In this document: positions 1 through 8,498 of the stretch, in pieces
How positions within the stretch are numbered: the first letter of the stretch is position 1
Layout of the letters: every line of letters starts with the position of its first letter
From: a virus
Length of the DNA stretch: 64,000 nucleotides
IMG/VR virus record: IMGVR_UViG_3300012036_000004
Span: 1 to 64,000 of that record
Direction: 5' to 3' (one strand)
Position numbers and translations under genes: made by a program
The notes under the pieces: generated by a model
Seen by the model: the letters and a program-made list of their open reading frames with translations, nothing else
The model's database searches: none
Told to the model about the DNA's origin: nothing

Positions 1-134
1 CCGCCGAAAAGCGAGCGTCCGAGCAGGAATTAGATGTTCGCGAATTCGATCGTCCCATCACCTGCTAAAACGATATGGCAAATGGGTGGGAAGTTCGACA
101 GTACGACGCAGAAAAGCTGGCTGAGCTACTCTGT
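1..134. other. Window edge, no confident gene
   Basis: No gene can be assigned. On the minus strand, the reading frame of the next gene reopens after two close stops (TGA at 135-137, TAG at 126-128) and runs about 31 codons to a TAA near position 30. Its last residues read VLAGDGTIEFANI, which looks protein-like but has no usable start. This could be the remnant of a longer tail protein or chance. Confidence 0.3.
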
Positions 135-569
135 TCAGCCGCCGCGGGCGTCGAACGTCGTCGCTTCCGCTACGACTGCGCCGATGGTCGTCACGACCGT
201 GGCCGCGCTTTCAGTGGGCGTTTCACTCGCCGTGGTGTCGAGGACGACCCAGTTCTGTCCGGTAGGAACCGTGATGTCGGTGTGCACGGCAGAGCGGAAC
301 AAGAATCGATGCTCTTCGATGTCATCGACTTCGACTGCAATCTGCTGGAGTCCTCGCTTCTTGGCAGAGCCGATCGACGTGACGGTGTCGATGTCCTCGA
401 ACCAATCTCCGGCGCTGTCCGCATTGAGGATTCGCTTGAGCTGTGACCTGAGGCCGTTGAGATCTCCTTCGATACTGACGGGAGCTGACTCGAGAGTCGC
501 CCCGGCTCCTACGGTATCGTCGTAGAGATCAGAGTTGAGAAGCTAGGTTTCTTGTCGAATTTGGGTCAC
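135..569 (-). CDS. Virion/tail structural protein with an in-frame amber codon
   Basis: A GTG at 569-567 has an AGGAG ribosome site a few bases upstream. After eight codons (VTQIRQET) comes an in-frame TAG at 545-543. The frame then continues for 135 sense codons with clear protein character (NSDLYDDTVGAGATLES, NGLRSQLKRIL, QNWVVLDTT) to a TGA at 137-135. There is no ATG, GTG or early TTG after the amber, so the long part cannot be started normally. I infer one gene interrupted by a nonsense codon, translational readthrough, or a sequencing error. TAG serves as a normal stop elsewhere in the window. It lies at the distal end of the structural operon, so a baseplate or fibre-associated role is likely. 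Confidence 0.55.
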
Positions 570-634
570 AACATGCTCCTACAACGGGTGGGGTAGAGGT
601 GCGTCTATGATACGGAAAAACGAGCGGACTGCAA

Positions 635-1330
635 TCACGTGTAGTACACCACTTCGAGCCAATCCCCTGCCCGAACGCCCTGGTTGGCGGTGATGGTTAC
701 CGTGTCGCCTGACACAGTGTAGTCGTAACTGCCTCCTTCGCGAAGACCCACTCCGTTTAGGGCGACACGAATGCCGCCGCCTGCAGGAGTGCCGGCTACG
801 GTGTGCGTCTTGTCTCCGGAGCCTGTGATGTCAAAGACCTCGACGTTGGGCGCTGTGCCTGTTCCGCCACCACCGCCGCCGCCCACTCCTTCGGCGAGCC
901 TCAGCCACTGCGTTCCGCTGTAGAGATAGACCTGGTTTCCGTACCCGGCATCGATGGAGTCGTTTGTAGACGCGCCGTCGATGAGCCGACCATTTCGGTT
1001 GACGATGATCTCGTTGCCGACCGCCGCTGCGCCGCCTTCATCTTTGACGACAATGTACTGACCTTCGAAAGGGGAGCTCGGCAGAAAAACATTGTACGGA
1101 CCGGCAAGCGGTATTGTGTCGACCAGGACAAACGCGTCCTTGTCTGGGATTGTGTACGAGGTAGAGCTTGTGTGGAGGACCTCGACGATCTCCCAAAGAT
1201 CCATGTACTCACGGACGTGCTCCGTCCAGTGATGGAAGATGTCGTGCCAGAACGGTCGCGGCTTCTTCCACACTCGCTTGATGAGGGAAGCCGCAATTTG
1301 GTGCCCCAACTTACGCGGATCATTAGCCAT
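635..1330 (-). CDS. Virion structural protein, tail fibre/baseplate-like
   Basis: A 231-residue protein. The basic, aromatic N-terminus (about 1-55, with FWHDIFHHWTEHVREYM) is followed by a beta-rich domain ending in a polyglycine linker (about 147-158). A second small beta domain (VFDITGSGDKTHTVAG, VALNGVGL, YDYTVSGDTVTITA) resembles the repeated modules of phage tail fibres. The start at CCATGG has no recognisable Shine-Dalgarno sequence, unusual for this genome, and lies only 45 bp from the divergent gene at 1376. No enzymatic motif is seen. The structural assignment rests on domain style and on its place at the end of the tail operon. Confidence 0.6.
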   Translation of the reverse strand: MANDPRKLGHQIAASLIKRVWKKPRPFWHDIFHHWTEHVREYMDLWEIVEVLHTSSTSYTIPDKDAFVLVDTIPLAGPYNVFLPSSPFEGQYIVVKDEGGAAAVGNEIIVNRNGRLIDGASTNDSIDAGYGNQVYLYSGTQWLRLAEGVGGGGGGGTGTAPNVEVFDITGSGDKTHTVAGTPAGGGIRVALNGVGLREGGSYDYTVSGDTVTITANQGVRAGDWLEVVYYT

Positions 1331-1375
1331 GGAGGGATCGTGGTAGAAGAGGCTGTGATTCGCAACGGAGGTTAC

Positions 1376-1855
1376 ATGAATCGCCTGAAGTCTTCACCCC
1401 CAAATCTGCTGGAGTCTCTTGTATATGCCCGAGTAGCGGAACGATTACAGACACTGAAGAACCTCGAGTACAGTGAAGCCATTTCCTGGGCCGCGAACAA
1501 CGACGCCGACGACCTCAATGTTGTTGTGTTATGTCACCGCTGTGACATTGGCGAGCTCGAGGATAAGTTCGAGCTCGATCCCGCCGAGTACCACATAGAG
1601 TACCCGGCAACGCTCTCGGACGCACGGGGATGTATTCTGTGCAATGCGCCCGTGAAGTATCACATGCGCTCCCATGCGATACCGACATTTTTCAAATGGA
1701 CGACGCGGCTTCGCGACGCAGGGTCCGGAGTACCAGCGTCGTATTGGATCTCGGTGCTGGCAGTCTTGGAAGGTGCGAACGACGAGGTACTTAACTCGGT
1801 TGGATACGAGCTGTTCCTGCATGCGGTCCTTGACCTCGACCTTCTACAGCCGTAA
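1376..1855 (+). CDS. Hypothetical protein with two CxxC knuckles
   Basis: A 159-residue protein. I chose this ATG because CGGAGGT sits five bases upstream; the same frame is open further left, but that part lies over the opposite-strand gene. Two Cys pairs (CHRC near 59-62 and CILC near 94-97) could bind one zinc ion. The rest is helix-rich (LLESLVYARVAERLQTL) with a hydrophobic C-terminus. It is the first gene of a small plus-strand island (1376-3642) inside the otherwise leftward structural region. A regulatory or nucleic-acid-binding role is possible but unproven. Confidence 0.6.
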   Translation: MNRLKSSPPNLLESLVYARVAERLQTLKNLEYSEAISWAANNDADDLNVVVLCHRCDIGELEDKFELDPAEYHIEYPATLSDARGCILCNAPVKYHMRSHAIPTFFKWTTRLRDAGSGVPASYWISVLAVLEGANDEVLNSVGYELFLHAVLDLDLLQP

Positions 1856-1879
1856 TTTTTTCGCGAGGGTGCGCGGTCG

Positions 1880-2458
1880 ATGGGCCGCACTACAAATGAC
1901 CTGCCTATGCGGTGCTTTTCTTGGGAGACAGGCGAACTTCGACCTGGTCTCCTCATTTCTGGAGCGACAGAGCGAGGCCTGTTCTGTGCGTTGGGCGACC
2001 CCGACACACCGGGGCCCGCTACACGTGTACCTTTCCACCAGAAAAATCCGCCTACAGTGGAAAACGGACGCGTCTACGAGGCATTTCCTTTCTGGGTTCG
2101 CCCCAAGTCAGCGAAGAGATTCCTGGTACTGGCGCAGCCTCACGAAAAACACCTCGACGACGCAAGGTGTTTGCTGAACATCTCGACTTACAACCCCGAA
2201 ACATTCGGTGGCCGAGGGTTCTGGCGAGCGACAGAAGGACGCACCAACACGCTCGTCACCGGTCTCACGTACTACAGCGACGCACATGAACGCGAGGCCA
2301 TCGCCAGCCACGGTCTGGTAATTCTGGACCCTACACAGATTCTTCGCGTTCGACCCGAGGGGTCCGACCAACATTGGGCAGTGCGCCTCGTTGATGGTAC
2401 GCTTCAGTCTGATCCGTGGGAACAATATCAGGCCGCGCTTTACCTGGAGACACGATGA
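1880..2458 (+). CDS. Hypothetical protein
   Basis: A 192-residue, mixed alpha/beta protein with no recognised family. It has a GCGAGGG ribosome site about 11 bases upstream of the ATG. It follows the CxxC gene by 24 bp, and its stop overlaps the next start as ATGA, so the island is probably translated as a coupled unit. Segments such as RFLVLAQPHEKHLDDARCLLN and LVTGLTYYSDAHE look like a folded soluble domain. No signal peptide or membrane segment is evident. Confidence 0.55.
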   Translation: MGRTTNDLPMRCFSWETGELRPGLLISGATERGLFCALGDPDTPGPATRVPFHQKNPPTVENGRVYEAFPFWVRPKSAKRFLVLAQPHEKHLDDARCLLNISTYNPETFGGRGFWRATEGRTNTLVTGLTYYSDAHEREAIASHGLVILDPTQILRVRPEGSDQHWAVRLVDGTLQSDPWEQYQAALYLETR

Positions 2459-3111
2459 ACAAGCTCGCAAATGCAATCATGGGATACGGAGGCGCATCTG
2501 GAGGCGCCGGCAAAGGGACCACGCCGACAAGCCTCGCCGCCAATGCACCCGCGGCCTCCATGCCAACCACAGCACCAGCGGCAAAAGGGCTGGGGCCTGT
2601 CTCAGGTTCTCCGCCTGTTCCGCCTGCGTCGCCACGGCCTCCTTCACCTACCGCACCGGCTGGTGAGATGATTACGCCGGCGGCCAACCTTCCCAAGCCC
2701 GTCACACCGAGCACAGCTTCGGGTCCTCCCTCAGGGACGCCGGGGTCTAAGATGACGTTCGCCTCCCTCAAAGAAGCGCAAGAGGCGGCGCGAGCTGTAC
2801 TCGCTTCGTGCGACGACGAGGACGAGGACGATATGACATCTGGAGAAGGTGAGAGACCAGACAACAGCCCCAGCGAAGCAGAGGAGTCTGGCGAGCCCCC
2901 GTCTCCCACGGTTTCCACGACGCCGCAGATGGCGCAACGAAACGTCACCGCGGCTGAGCAGCTCCGTGAGAGTCTTCTACGCTCAGAGATGCCTGCATCG
3001 ATGCGGCCGATCGAGCCTCCGAAGCCCCCGAAACCCCCAAAGCCCTTCAAGCCGCAGAAACCTGGGACAACAAAGGACTTCCGTCTGGGGTCAACTGCGG
3101 GTACGATCTGA
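2455..3111 (+). CDS. Proline-rich low-complexity protein
   Basis: A 218-residue protein started at the ATG that overlaps the preceding stop (ATGA), with GGAGA upstream; an in-frame ATG at 2416 is less likely. The N-terminal half is Pro/Ala/Thr/Ser-rich. The middle carries an acidic run (CDDEDEDDMTSGEGE), and the C-terminus has PPKPPKPPKPFKPQKP repeats. It looks intrinsically disordered, perhaps a linker or interaction protein. It sits directly upstream of an HU-like gene. Function unknown. Confidence 0.5.
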   Translation: MNKLANAIMGYGGASGGAGKGTTPTSLAANAPAASMPTTAPAAKGLGPVSGSPPVPPASPRPPSPTAPAGEMITPAANLPKPVTPSTASGPPSGTPGSKMTFASLKEAQEAARAVLASCDDEDEDDMTSGEGERPDNSPSEAEESGEPPSPTVSTTPQMAQRNVTAAEQLRESLLRSEMPASMRPIEPPKPPKPPKPFKPQKPGTTKDFRLGSTAGTI

Positions 3112-3137
3112 TCGATTTCACCTACGGCGGTGCCTTT

Positions 3138-3431
3138 ATGAGTTCAGCAAGTCGAAGCGATCTGGTTCAGTACATACAAGAAGCCCTGGGATGCACACGC
3201 GCAGATGCGCGAAGCTCTCTGGAGGCAGTGCTGGATGGCATTCAATTTCATCTGGTCGACGGACAGAAGGTCGCCTTCTCGGGCTTCGGTACGTTCCAAC
3301 CGTACGAGCGAGGGCCGCTTCGTCGGTACGATATGAACACGGGCAAGACGCGCACGCTGGATGCTCGTATGCGCATCAAGTTCACGCCGAGCCCGAAGCT
3401 TCTGGACACGCTTGAGGCTGTCGATGGATGA
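3138..3431 (+). CDS. HU/IHF-family DNA-binding protein
   Basis: A 97-residue protein, close to the usual 90-100 of the family. The N-terminal helices (LVQYIQEALGCTRADARSSL) are followed by the diagnostic core VAFSGFGTFQ. A beta-arm region then runs through RRYDMNTGKTRTLDA to IKFTPSPKLLDTL, matching the HU GFGTF...R.P.TG...I.A....F.P...L pattern. HU/IHF proteins bend or compact DNA. Here it may organise phage DNA or act in replication, packaging or promoter control. The gene overlaps the following short gene by eight bases. Confidence 0.85.
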   Translation: MSSASRSDLVQYIQEALGCTRADARSSLEAVLDGIQFHLVDGQKVAFSGFGTFQPYERGPLRRYDMNTGKTRTLDARMRIKFTPSPKLLDTLEAVDG

Positions 3432-3642
3432 GGTGGCCAACGCAATGGCTCGCTACACGAACGCAGGACGCGCTCTGTACATGGCGCACCTGCATGCGAC
3501 TCGCGCAGGGCAGCCCGTCAGCAAATCTGAGAAAGCAAAGCTGCAGAAGGAAGTGCAGCAGGCTTCGGAGCACCTACTGAAGGTCTGCAGCCTGGAGGCG
3601 GTGTCAGAGTCGGAACTGCTTCAGGCGTTGATCTCCGAATAG
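3424..3642 (+). CDS. Small helical hypothetical protein
   Basis: A 72-residue protein. Its ATG lies inside the end of the HU-like gene, eight bases before the HU-like gene finishes, consistent with translational coupling; a longer frame exists upstream but would lie within HU. The sequence is strongly helical and charged (KSEKAKLQKEVQQASEHLL). It is the last gene of the plus-strand island and is followed by promoter motif 1. Function unknown. Confidence 0.5.
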   Translation: MDEVANAMARYTNAGRALYMAHLHATRAGQPVSKSEKAKLQKEVQQASEHLLKVCSLEAVSESELLQALISE

Positions 3643-3656
3643 TGACCCCCGTTTAC

Positions 3657-3673
3657 GGTATAAGATAATGATA
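3657..3673 (+). promoter_or_regulatory. Putative phage promoter motif, copy 1
   Basis: GGTATAAGATAATGATA matches two other copies at 41836 and 42214 (consensus GGTATAAGATAWTGAYA). The transcript would begin with a stem-loop, GCGAC paired with GTCGC (about 3675-3702), before the short open frame at 3740. No matching -35 box for a host sigma-70 is visible, so a phage-specific polymerase is possible. This is inferred from repetition and position. Confidence 0.55.
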
Positions 3674-3739
3674 GCGACACACAGCATTGGCTGAGTCGCA
3701 ACATTCATCCGTATCACCACCCTAAACAGGGAGCACACC

Positions 3740-3835
3740 ATGTACACGCACACCCACCGAACTCCGACGAACATCATCATCATCGACGTAGCACAGCCGT
3801 GGCTCGAGATTGAGCCACCGGACGATGAAAAATGA
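3740..3835 (+). CDS. Putative 31-residue peptide
   Basis: A short frame (MYTHTHRTPTNIIIIDVAQP to a C-terminal PPDDEK) with AGGGAG seven bases upstream. It lies about 65 bp downstream of promoter motif 1, which gives it the same promoter-leader-gene layout as the cassettes at 41.9 and 42.3 kb. It has no homologue I recognise and may instead be the leader of an untranslated RNA. Confidence 0.35.
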   Translation: MYTHTHRTPTNIIIIDVAQPWLEIEPPDDEK

Positions 3836-3862
3836 AACTGAGGAGGAGGTGTCGGGTACAGG

Positions 3863-3877
3863 GTTTACTGCGTAAAC
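3863..3877. repeat. GTTTAC-N3-GTAAAC palindrome, copy 1
   Basis: GTTTACTGCGTAAAC lies in the intergenic space between convergent genes. It is one of six exact copies of the GTTTAC-N3-GTAAAC frame in the window. A partition (parS-like) or operator role is inferred. Confidence 0.7.
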
Positions 3878-3887
3878 ACCGTGGGCT

Positions 3888-4421
3888 CTACTGAGCTCGT
3901 TCGGCTCGCGCTTTGGCGGCGAGACGCTCCCGCTCCTCCTCCTGCTTTTTCGCAAGAGCCCGCTTCGCAGACGCACTCTGCGGCTTCGGGCCCATGTCCT
4001 TGAACACGGAGGCGGCGTCATGCGTCACCGTCGTGCCACCGACCGGCCGACTGAACTGGTCGAGCTCGGGATTGGGCTCGTCCGCATAGCGGGTGTACGC
4101 CGATGGCTGCCAGTCGCGCGCCATGAAGTCACGCAGCGTGATCAACTGCGTATGGCTGTCCGGATGCGGGTCAGGGAACGCAGCGTCGTACCGATAGTTC
4201 GGCTCGACGACTGCGCCCTTATTTTTTGCATCCGCAACGTCTTCGGCGTTGAGAAGAGTGCGGGTGATGCGTACATCCTTGAGCTGCACGCCGTACTGCC
4301 CGATCATCTCGGCAAACCCGGCTTGCAGAAGGTCCATGGTCCCCAGCTCAATGCCGCTGTTCTCGATGAGAGCGGTGAGGATAGGGGCGAGAGGTGCGAC
4401 GTTCTCAGTATTCGTGCTCAT
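3888..4421 (-). CDS. Virion protein, probable baseplate component
   Basis: 177 residues from the ATG that overlaps the upstream stop (ATGA); an upstream in-frame start lies inside the preceding gene. The middle (LQAGFAEMIGQYGVQLKDVRITRTLL) looks folded, while the C-terminus (KRALAKKQEEERERLAAKARAERAQ) is a charged helix. It is the last gene of the long leftward structural operon before the plus-strand island. Position suggests a baseplate or late structural role; no family is recognised. Confidence 0.55.
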   Translation of the reverse strand: MSTNTENVAPLAPILTALIENSGIELGTMDLLQAGFAEMIGQYGVQLKDVRITRTLLNAEDVADAKNKGAVVEPNYRYDAAFPDPHPDSHTQLITLRDFMARDWQPSAYTRYADEPNPELDQFSRPVGGTTVTHDAASVFKDMGPKPQSASAKRALAKKQEEERERLAAKARAERAQ

Positions 4422-4825
4422 GAGGCAACTCGTGGTGAGGCCCACTTGGGGCTGGTAGGTACCGAAGTATTCTTCATCTTCCAGAGGGAGTCCGGGTCTT
4501 TTTTAGCCCGGAACATATGAGTACTATCAACACGTCGGTGCTCGAAGAACTCATAGTCGAGCCCCCGAGATACGGCCGTTGCGATGACAGCGTCTTCCCA
4601 GCCTCGCTTCCATTTCGTCAGACGAGGCTGCAGGGCGTAGCGTGTGTTTGGGTCCGACTCCTCGAACTTCACAGCGGCGGCATCGAGCTGTCGCATGCGA
4701 AGGAAGTCTCCGATGTCGTCGAGCGATATCCACGTCGTGTCTCCGCCGAGCGCCAGGGCAGCTGCCCAGGCTTTCTCAACGTGTTCTTCGGCGATCAGAT
4801 GAACCTGTCTCTTTCGCTTGGTCAT
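4418..4825 (-). CDS. Hypothetical structural-operon protein
   Basis: A 135-residue basic protein (MTKRKRQVHLIAEEHVEKAWAA at the start, then WISLDDIGDFLRMRQLD). It overlaps both neighbours by four bases as ATGA, so it is translated with the baseplate-end genes. It is rich in Arg, Trp and Lys with no recognised motif. Function unknown. Confidence 0.55.
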   Translation of the reverse strand: MTKRKRQVHLIAEEHVEKAWAAALALGGDTTWISLDDIGDFLRMRQLDAAAVKFEESDPNTRYALQPRLTKWKRGWEDAVIATAVSRGLDYEFFEHRRVDSTHMFRAKKDPDSLWKMKNTSVPTSPKWASPRVAS

Positions 4826-5160
4826 ACCGGACGTCTCCCAACGTTGAGGTCTGCGCTGGTGGGAGAGCCGGACACCGTCATGGTGAACCCGAGCCGAAGC
4901 CCGTTGGGGTTGACCACCGCGAGATTAGCCGTCGCAGGATCGAGTACGAACGTATCCCCCGAGAGAAAGAACTCCGCAGCGGCTTCGTCATAGTAGTACA
5001 CGACGACCGTCATTTGCGGTGTCGTACCGCCGGCAATGTCTGCCGACAGTGCGACGTCCGTATTCAATCGAGTGTCGATGACATTCGGGTCAGTGTCTGC
5101 GACAGGCGCGGAAGCAAGGTCTGCTTCTGCAATGGTGGTCCATGTAAGTGCTTCAGCCAT
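4822..5160 (-). CDS. Small beta-rich virion protein
   Basis: A 112-residue protein with alternating hydrophobic strands (MTVVVYYYDEAAAEFFLSGD, LRLGFTMTVSG) and few charges, resembling small phage decoration or tail proteins. It lies between the 579-residue baseplate-region protein and two small genes in the same coupled operon. No enzymatic motif is visible. Confidence 0.55.
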   Translation of the reverse strand: MAEALTWTTIAEADLASAPVADTDPNVIDTRLNTDVALSADIAGGTTPQMTVVVYYYDEAAAEFFLSGDTFVLDPATANLAVVNPNGLRLGFTMTVSGSPTSADLNVGRRPV

Positions 5161-5212
5161 GTGGCCCTCTTTTTATCGTAGGAACGGTATGTTCTCTACG
5201 TCGTCCGGTCAA

Positions 5213-6952
5213 CTAGCAGTCTTCGTCTCTGAGTCCGAGCTCAGTTAGCGTACGAGTCTGGTCTTCTGTCGCATCTTCATCAGCGTCCGCGTCATCACCA
5301 GGCGGATCTGATCGCTGCAGATCGGCGAGCACATCGAACCCGCCGTCGGGTTCGCCCAGGAACAAGGATAGCAGATCGACGAACGCTTGAACCGCGCCAG
5401 GTGTTTCGGCGCCGGTAACAAAGAACAGCGCAGACAGGGCTTCGTCGCCATCGTCAAACGGGGGCCGGTTGACAGTCTGTGGGTCGAGCAGCAGGTCGCC
5501 CATCGTCTTCACCAGGAACGGTGTGCCGCCCTGTCCGGAGAACGTCGTAGTCCACACTCCGACGTCGATGTTCTCGAGCGTCGAAAGGAACCTCTCCACC
5601 AGGTTAGACAACGCGTCTTGTCGCAGCTGAAGACCTTCCAGGACGTCGCGGAGTTTGGCCGCGGCATCGGAGAGTGTGTTGGATCGGTCTGCAAACGCAG
5701 TTTGGTAGAGCTCGACTGCGGCGCGGACCTCATTCAACGTCTGCTGGACCTGAGGAAACGCAGCGAGCGGACTTGAGATCGCCAGCCAGTCCGGCGGCGT
5801 ACCCTCTGTGAAGCGAGTGAAGCTCAAGCGGTCTTCGCCGCGAAAGCGCACCTGCCCACTCAGGGTTTCCCAGGTAGGTACGATCGGTACCACCTGCTCC
5901 GCGCGACGATCTTCAACGTCAACCGTGTAAGCTGCGCTGATGTAGTAGGTCGTGCCGGGGCGTAGCTTCTGCAAGATGAGTCCGCTCACGTCCCCGACGA
6001 CGACCGCATTCTCAAACTCGCGCTTCTGCTCGTCACTGAAGTTGCTCGGCGTGACCTCGAAGGACGCGACCTCGTACTGGGTGATCTCTTCGCCTGCCTT
6101 TATCTTCTCGTGAGGCTTCACGAAGACATGCCAGGACCGAATCGTGTAGGTCAGTGATCCGAACAGGACGTCGAACAGCACGGTCTTGGGTGGGTCCCAG
6201 AACACCTTTGCGGAGACGAACTCAGGGAGAGAAGGCCGGCTCAGAACCGGCACGAATCCCTGGCTTTCTTCAGGCTCGTCGCCGCTGATAGAGTCGGTGA
6301 CGACCTCGAACCCGTTGACGACACTTCGCTTCATCGTGGCCACCGGGCGAGCCTTGATGTTCTGCGGTACGGGGAGTTGGTAGTTGTCTACCGGAAGAGA
6401 GACGGCATCGCCGAACAGCGCGGACACGGATAGCATCCCGGATATGATCTCGGCGAAGCTCTCGGCTCCGAACAGGATGACGCCTCCACCGACGTACGCA
6501 TCCGGGGAGTACTCAGGACGGGAGAAGTCTCCGCGGTCAAACAGCGACTCTACGAACTTTCGATACATGCCGTAGTTCCCGCCGTCGGCGACGAGCTCAG
6601 ACGAGACGCCACGGACCATACGTACGTACGCGATGTTCTCCAGACCCTGCAACGGAACGCGCGGCGTGGCGGGTTGCCGAGAGAACGGTGCGATAGGAGG
6701 CACAAACATCAGGTGCCCGGCAGACTGCGCGGTGAGGTCTTCGAGCGCAGCCAGCGCGACCTCGAAGGCTGCGTCGATTGCCTGCGCCTGGACGTCGATG
6801 CCCTGCTGCAGTGCGGCCACGATATCCAGCACCGTTGCTGTCGCACTGACGAAGGGCTGGATGATTTGACCACCAGCATCCAACGCGTCGATCGCCGCCA
6901 GGATAGGGTCGAGACCGTTGAAGGACAGATTCTTGGTTTGCCACTCTGACAT
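5213..6952 (-). CDS. Large baseplate/tail protein with Fn3-like segment
   Basis: A 579-residue protein. Residues about 10-75 are helical (VLDIVAALQQGIDVQAQAID). A central region (about 225-345) reads like a fibronectin-III or Ig-like module (FVSAKVFWDPPKT to LRPGTTYYISAAYTV). A long helical part follows (VQQTLNEVRAAVELYQTAFA, LSDAAAKLRDVLEGLQLRQD), and the C-terminus is very acidic. It lies directly downstream of the spike gene, so it is probably a baseplate wedge or hub protein. The domain reading is by eye and not certain. Confidence 0.6.
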   Translation of the reverse strand: MSEWQTKNLSFNGLDPILAAIDALDAGGQIIQPFVSATATVLDIVAALQQGIDVQAQAIDAAFEVALAALEDLTAQSAGHLMFVPPIAPFSRQPATPRVPLQGLENIAYVRMVRGVSSELVADGGNYGMYRKFVESLFDRGDFSRPEYSPDAYVGGGVILFGAESFAEIISGMLSVSALFGDAVSLPVDNYQLPVPQNIKARPVATMKRSVVNGFEVVTDSISGDEPEESQGFVPVLSRPSLPEFVSAKVFWDPPKTVLFDVLFGSLTYTIRSWHVFVKPHEKIKAGEEITQYEVASFEVTPSNFSDEQKREFENAVVVGDVSGLILQKLRPGTTYYISAAYTVDVEDRRAEQVVPIVPTWETLSGQVRFRGEDRLSFTRFTEGTPPDWLAISSPLAAFPQVQQTLNEVRAAVELYQTAFADRSNTLSDAAAKLRDVLEGLQLRQDALSNLVERFLSTLENIDVGVWTTTFSGQGGTPFLVKTMGDLLLDPQTVNRPPFDDGDEALSALFFVTGAETPGAVQAFVDLLSLFLGEPDGGFDVLADLQRSDPPGDDADADEDATEDQTRTLTELGLRDEDC

Positions 6953-6953
6953 C

Positions 6954-8435
6954 TTACCCGCCGAGCTTCACGAAGTTGGAGCGGGAAAGAGGTAGCGCCC
7001 ACTGACTCGCCAGGTAAGGCGGGATAACCGGAGGCCCGGTCTGCGACGCTATCGTAGGGACGAAGTGGGTGTGCGTATCGATGAGCGCCCCGAACAGCGC
7101 CATGAACGCTTCGAGAAGCTCGTACATCACAGCACTGAAAGGGCCGACACGCGGCGCGCCCCCGATCTTGGTCATGCCTGGCCCGGCGTTGAGCTCAACT
7201 TTGCCGAGGAGGGATTGCAACGCAATACGGCCCGTCTGGGTATTTACACGGAACCCGCTCTGGGATACCTGCGCATCGCCGGCGAGCGGAGAGCCTACGT
7301 TGAAGAAGACGTCTCCGTTCGAGATGGTGAAGAGCATGGAGGGGTCGCTGCTGGTGACGTCTCCAGTCGCAGTTACGGCAGCGTTCCGCGCAGCGGAGAG
7401 GAACAGGTCATTGAGCGCTGTCATCGCAGCGTCTCCACCTGCCTGGATTCGAGCCGAGCCTCCGGCGTCGATTCCCTTGGTCCCCTCGACGGTCTCCACA
7501 GACGAGCCTGCCACGGATTCAATCTTGTCGCCGCCGATAGACGTCTGGTCCACCGAACCGATCTCAGTACGCCGGTCCTCCTCAATGATCTCTGTCTTTC
7601 GACGGGACTCGCTTTCCACGCGACCGTCGGGGTCGACATAGTGCCGGTACAACGCGCGGCCTTTTCCGTCGGTGACACGGAAGTCGACCATCTCCCCCTC
7701 ATCGCCGAGCTCACATCGGATACGGAAGTTCTCAGCGTCGGGGCTCGCTTCGGTCTCGCTATCGGCGCCTGCACGAAGCACCATGGATGTCTTGCCTTCG
7801 TCGGTCACGAACTCGAGCGAGCCTGCGCCGGTGTACAGCTGGAAGTTCTGTCCGACCAGGCGCAGAAGGTTACGAGCCTGCGTCGCAATGATTTGCGCCA
7901 GTTCGTTCGCTTTCACCACGACCACTCCGCCGGACAGCGTTCCCATCATCTGACCGAGGTCACCTAATTCAATGTGGTCGCCGGGGACGACGTCTTTGGG
8001 GAAGTTTCCGCGTTCGTTTCCTGAGCCCACGCCGGCGTACACGTTGTCTTCACCGCCTACGCCGTCCACCGGCGAGACCTGCAGGGGCGGAAGGTCGTCT
8101 TCCTCGCCTGGTGATTGCTGTACGTCAGTCGCAATCTCAACGAGAGAGGGCATCCCCATGTTGAAGTGCACGCCGAGTCGCTCGCGTCGCTTGGGGGCTC
8201 GGATGGACTGCCCGCTCTGAGGCCACGGGACGCCTTTTAGAAAGCGCCCGCCCTCTGTATAGACGTCGCACGTGTATCGATCGGGGAACACTTCGTAGAC
8301 GTAGCACCGCTCCCAGTTTTGCATCTGAGAAAACGGAGCAAAGGCATCTCCGGTGCTCCGACCCAGCGCCTGAGACGCTGAGTCGTGGTCGGAAATGCCC
8401 GTGCCGTCGAGTGGATATGGGGTGTAATTCGCCAT
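6954..8435 (-). CDS. Baseplate spike / gpV-gp5-like protein
   Basis: A 493-residue protein. The N-terminal part (about 35-115, WERCYVYEVFPDRYTCDVYT) suits the OB-fold typical of spike proteins. A long stretch of short repeating strands follows (SVDQTSIGGDKIESVAGSSV, SARIQAGGDAAM, IALQSLLGKVELNAGPG), as in triple-stranded beta-helix spikes of the VgrG/gp5/gpV type. Near the C-terminus the IDTHTHFVP segment matches the His-rich THTH motif common in phage baseplate spikes, followed by a Pro-rich tail. In this family the spike pierces the outer membrane. The position between tail and baseplate genes agrees. Confidence 0.7.
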   Translation of the reverse strand: MANYTPYPLDGTGISDHDSASQALGRSTGDAFAPFSQMQNWERCYVYEVFPDRYTCDVYTEGGRFLKGVPWPQSGQSIRAPKRRERLGVHFNMGMPSLVEIATDVQQSPGEEDDLPPLQVSPVDGVGGEDNVYAGVGSGNERGNFPKDVVPGDHIELGDLGQMMGTLSGGVVVVKANELAQIIATQARNLLRLVGQNFQLYTGAGSLEFVTDEGKTSMVLRAGADSETEASPDAENFRIRCELGDEGEMVDFRVTDGKGRALYRHYVDPDGRVESESRRKTEIIEEDRRTEIGSVDQTSIGGDKIESVAGSSVETVEGTKGIDAGGSARIQAGGDAAMTALNDLFLSAARNAAVTATGDVTSSDPSMLFTISNGDVFFNVGSPLAGDAQVSQSGFRVNTQTGRIALQSLLGKVELNAGPGMTKIGGAPRVGPFSAVMYELLEAFMALFGALIDTHTHFVPTIASQTGPPVIPPYLASQWALPLSRSNFVKLGG

Positions 8436-8498
8436 GTTGCGGCCTCCAAAGTGCGTACCTCGAAAGTAGCCGCCAGCGGACGAATAGCCAAGCTTCCT

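Noticed and set aside
135-569. Genome-wide amber (TAG) recoding
   Set aside because: Several clear genes end in TAG (for example at 3642, 42104, 48210, 51959 and 52972), so TAG is a normal stop here.
803-1375. Extension of the plus-strand gene left of 1376
   Set aside because: It is the opposite-strand shadow of the 635-1330 virion gene; the start at 1376 has a good ribosome site.
2331-3050. Minus-strand Gly/Ser-rich frame of 239 codons
   Set aside because: It is the mirror of the Pro-rich plus-strand gene, which has coupled start and stop signals and fits the island.
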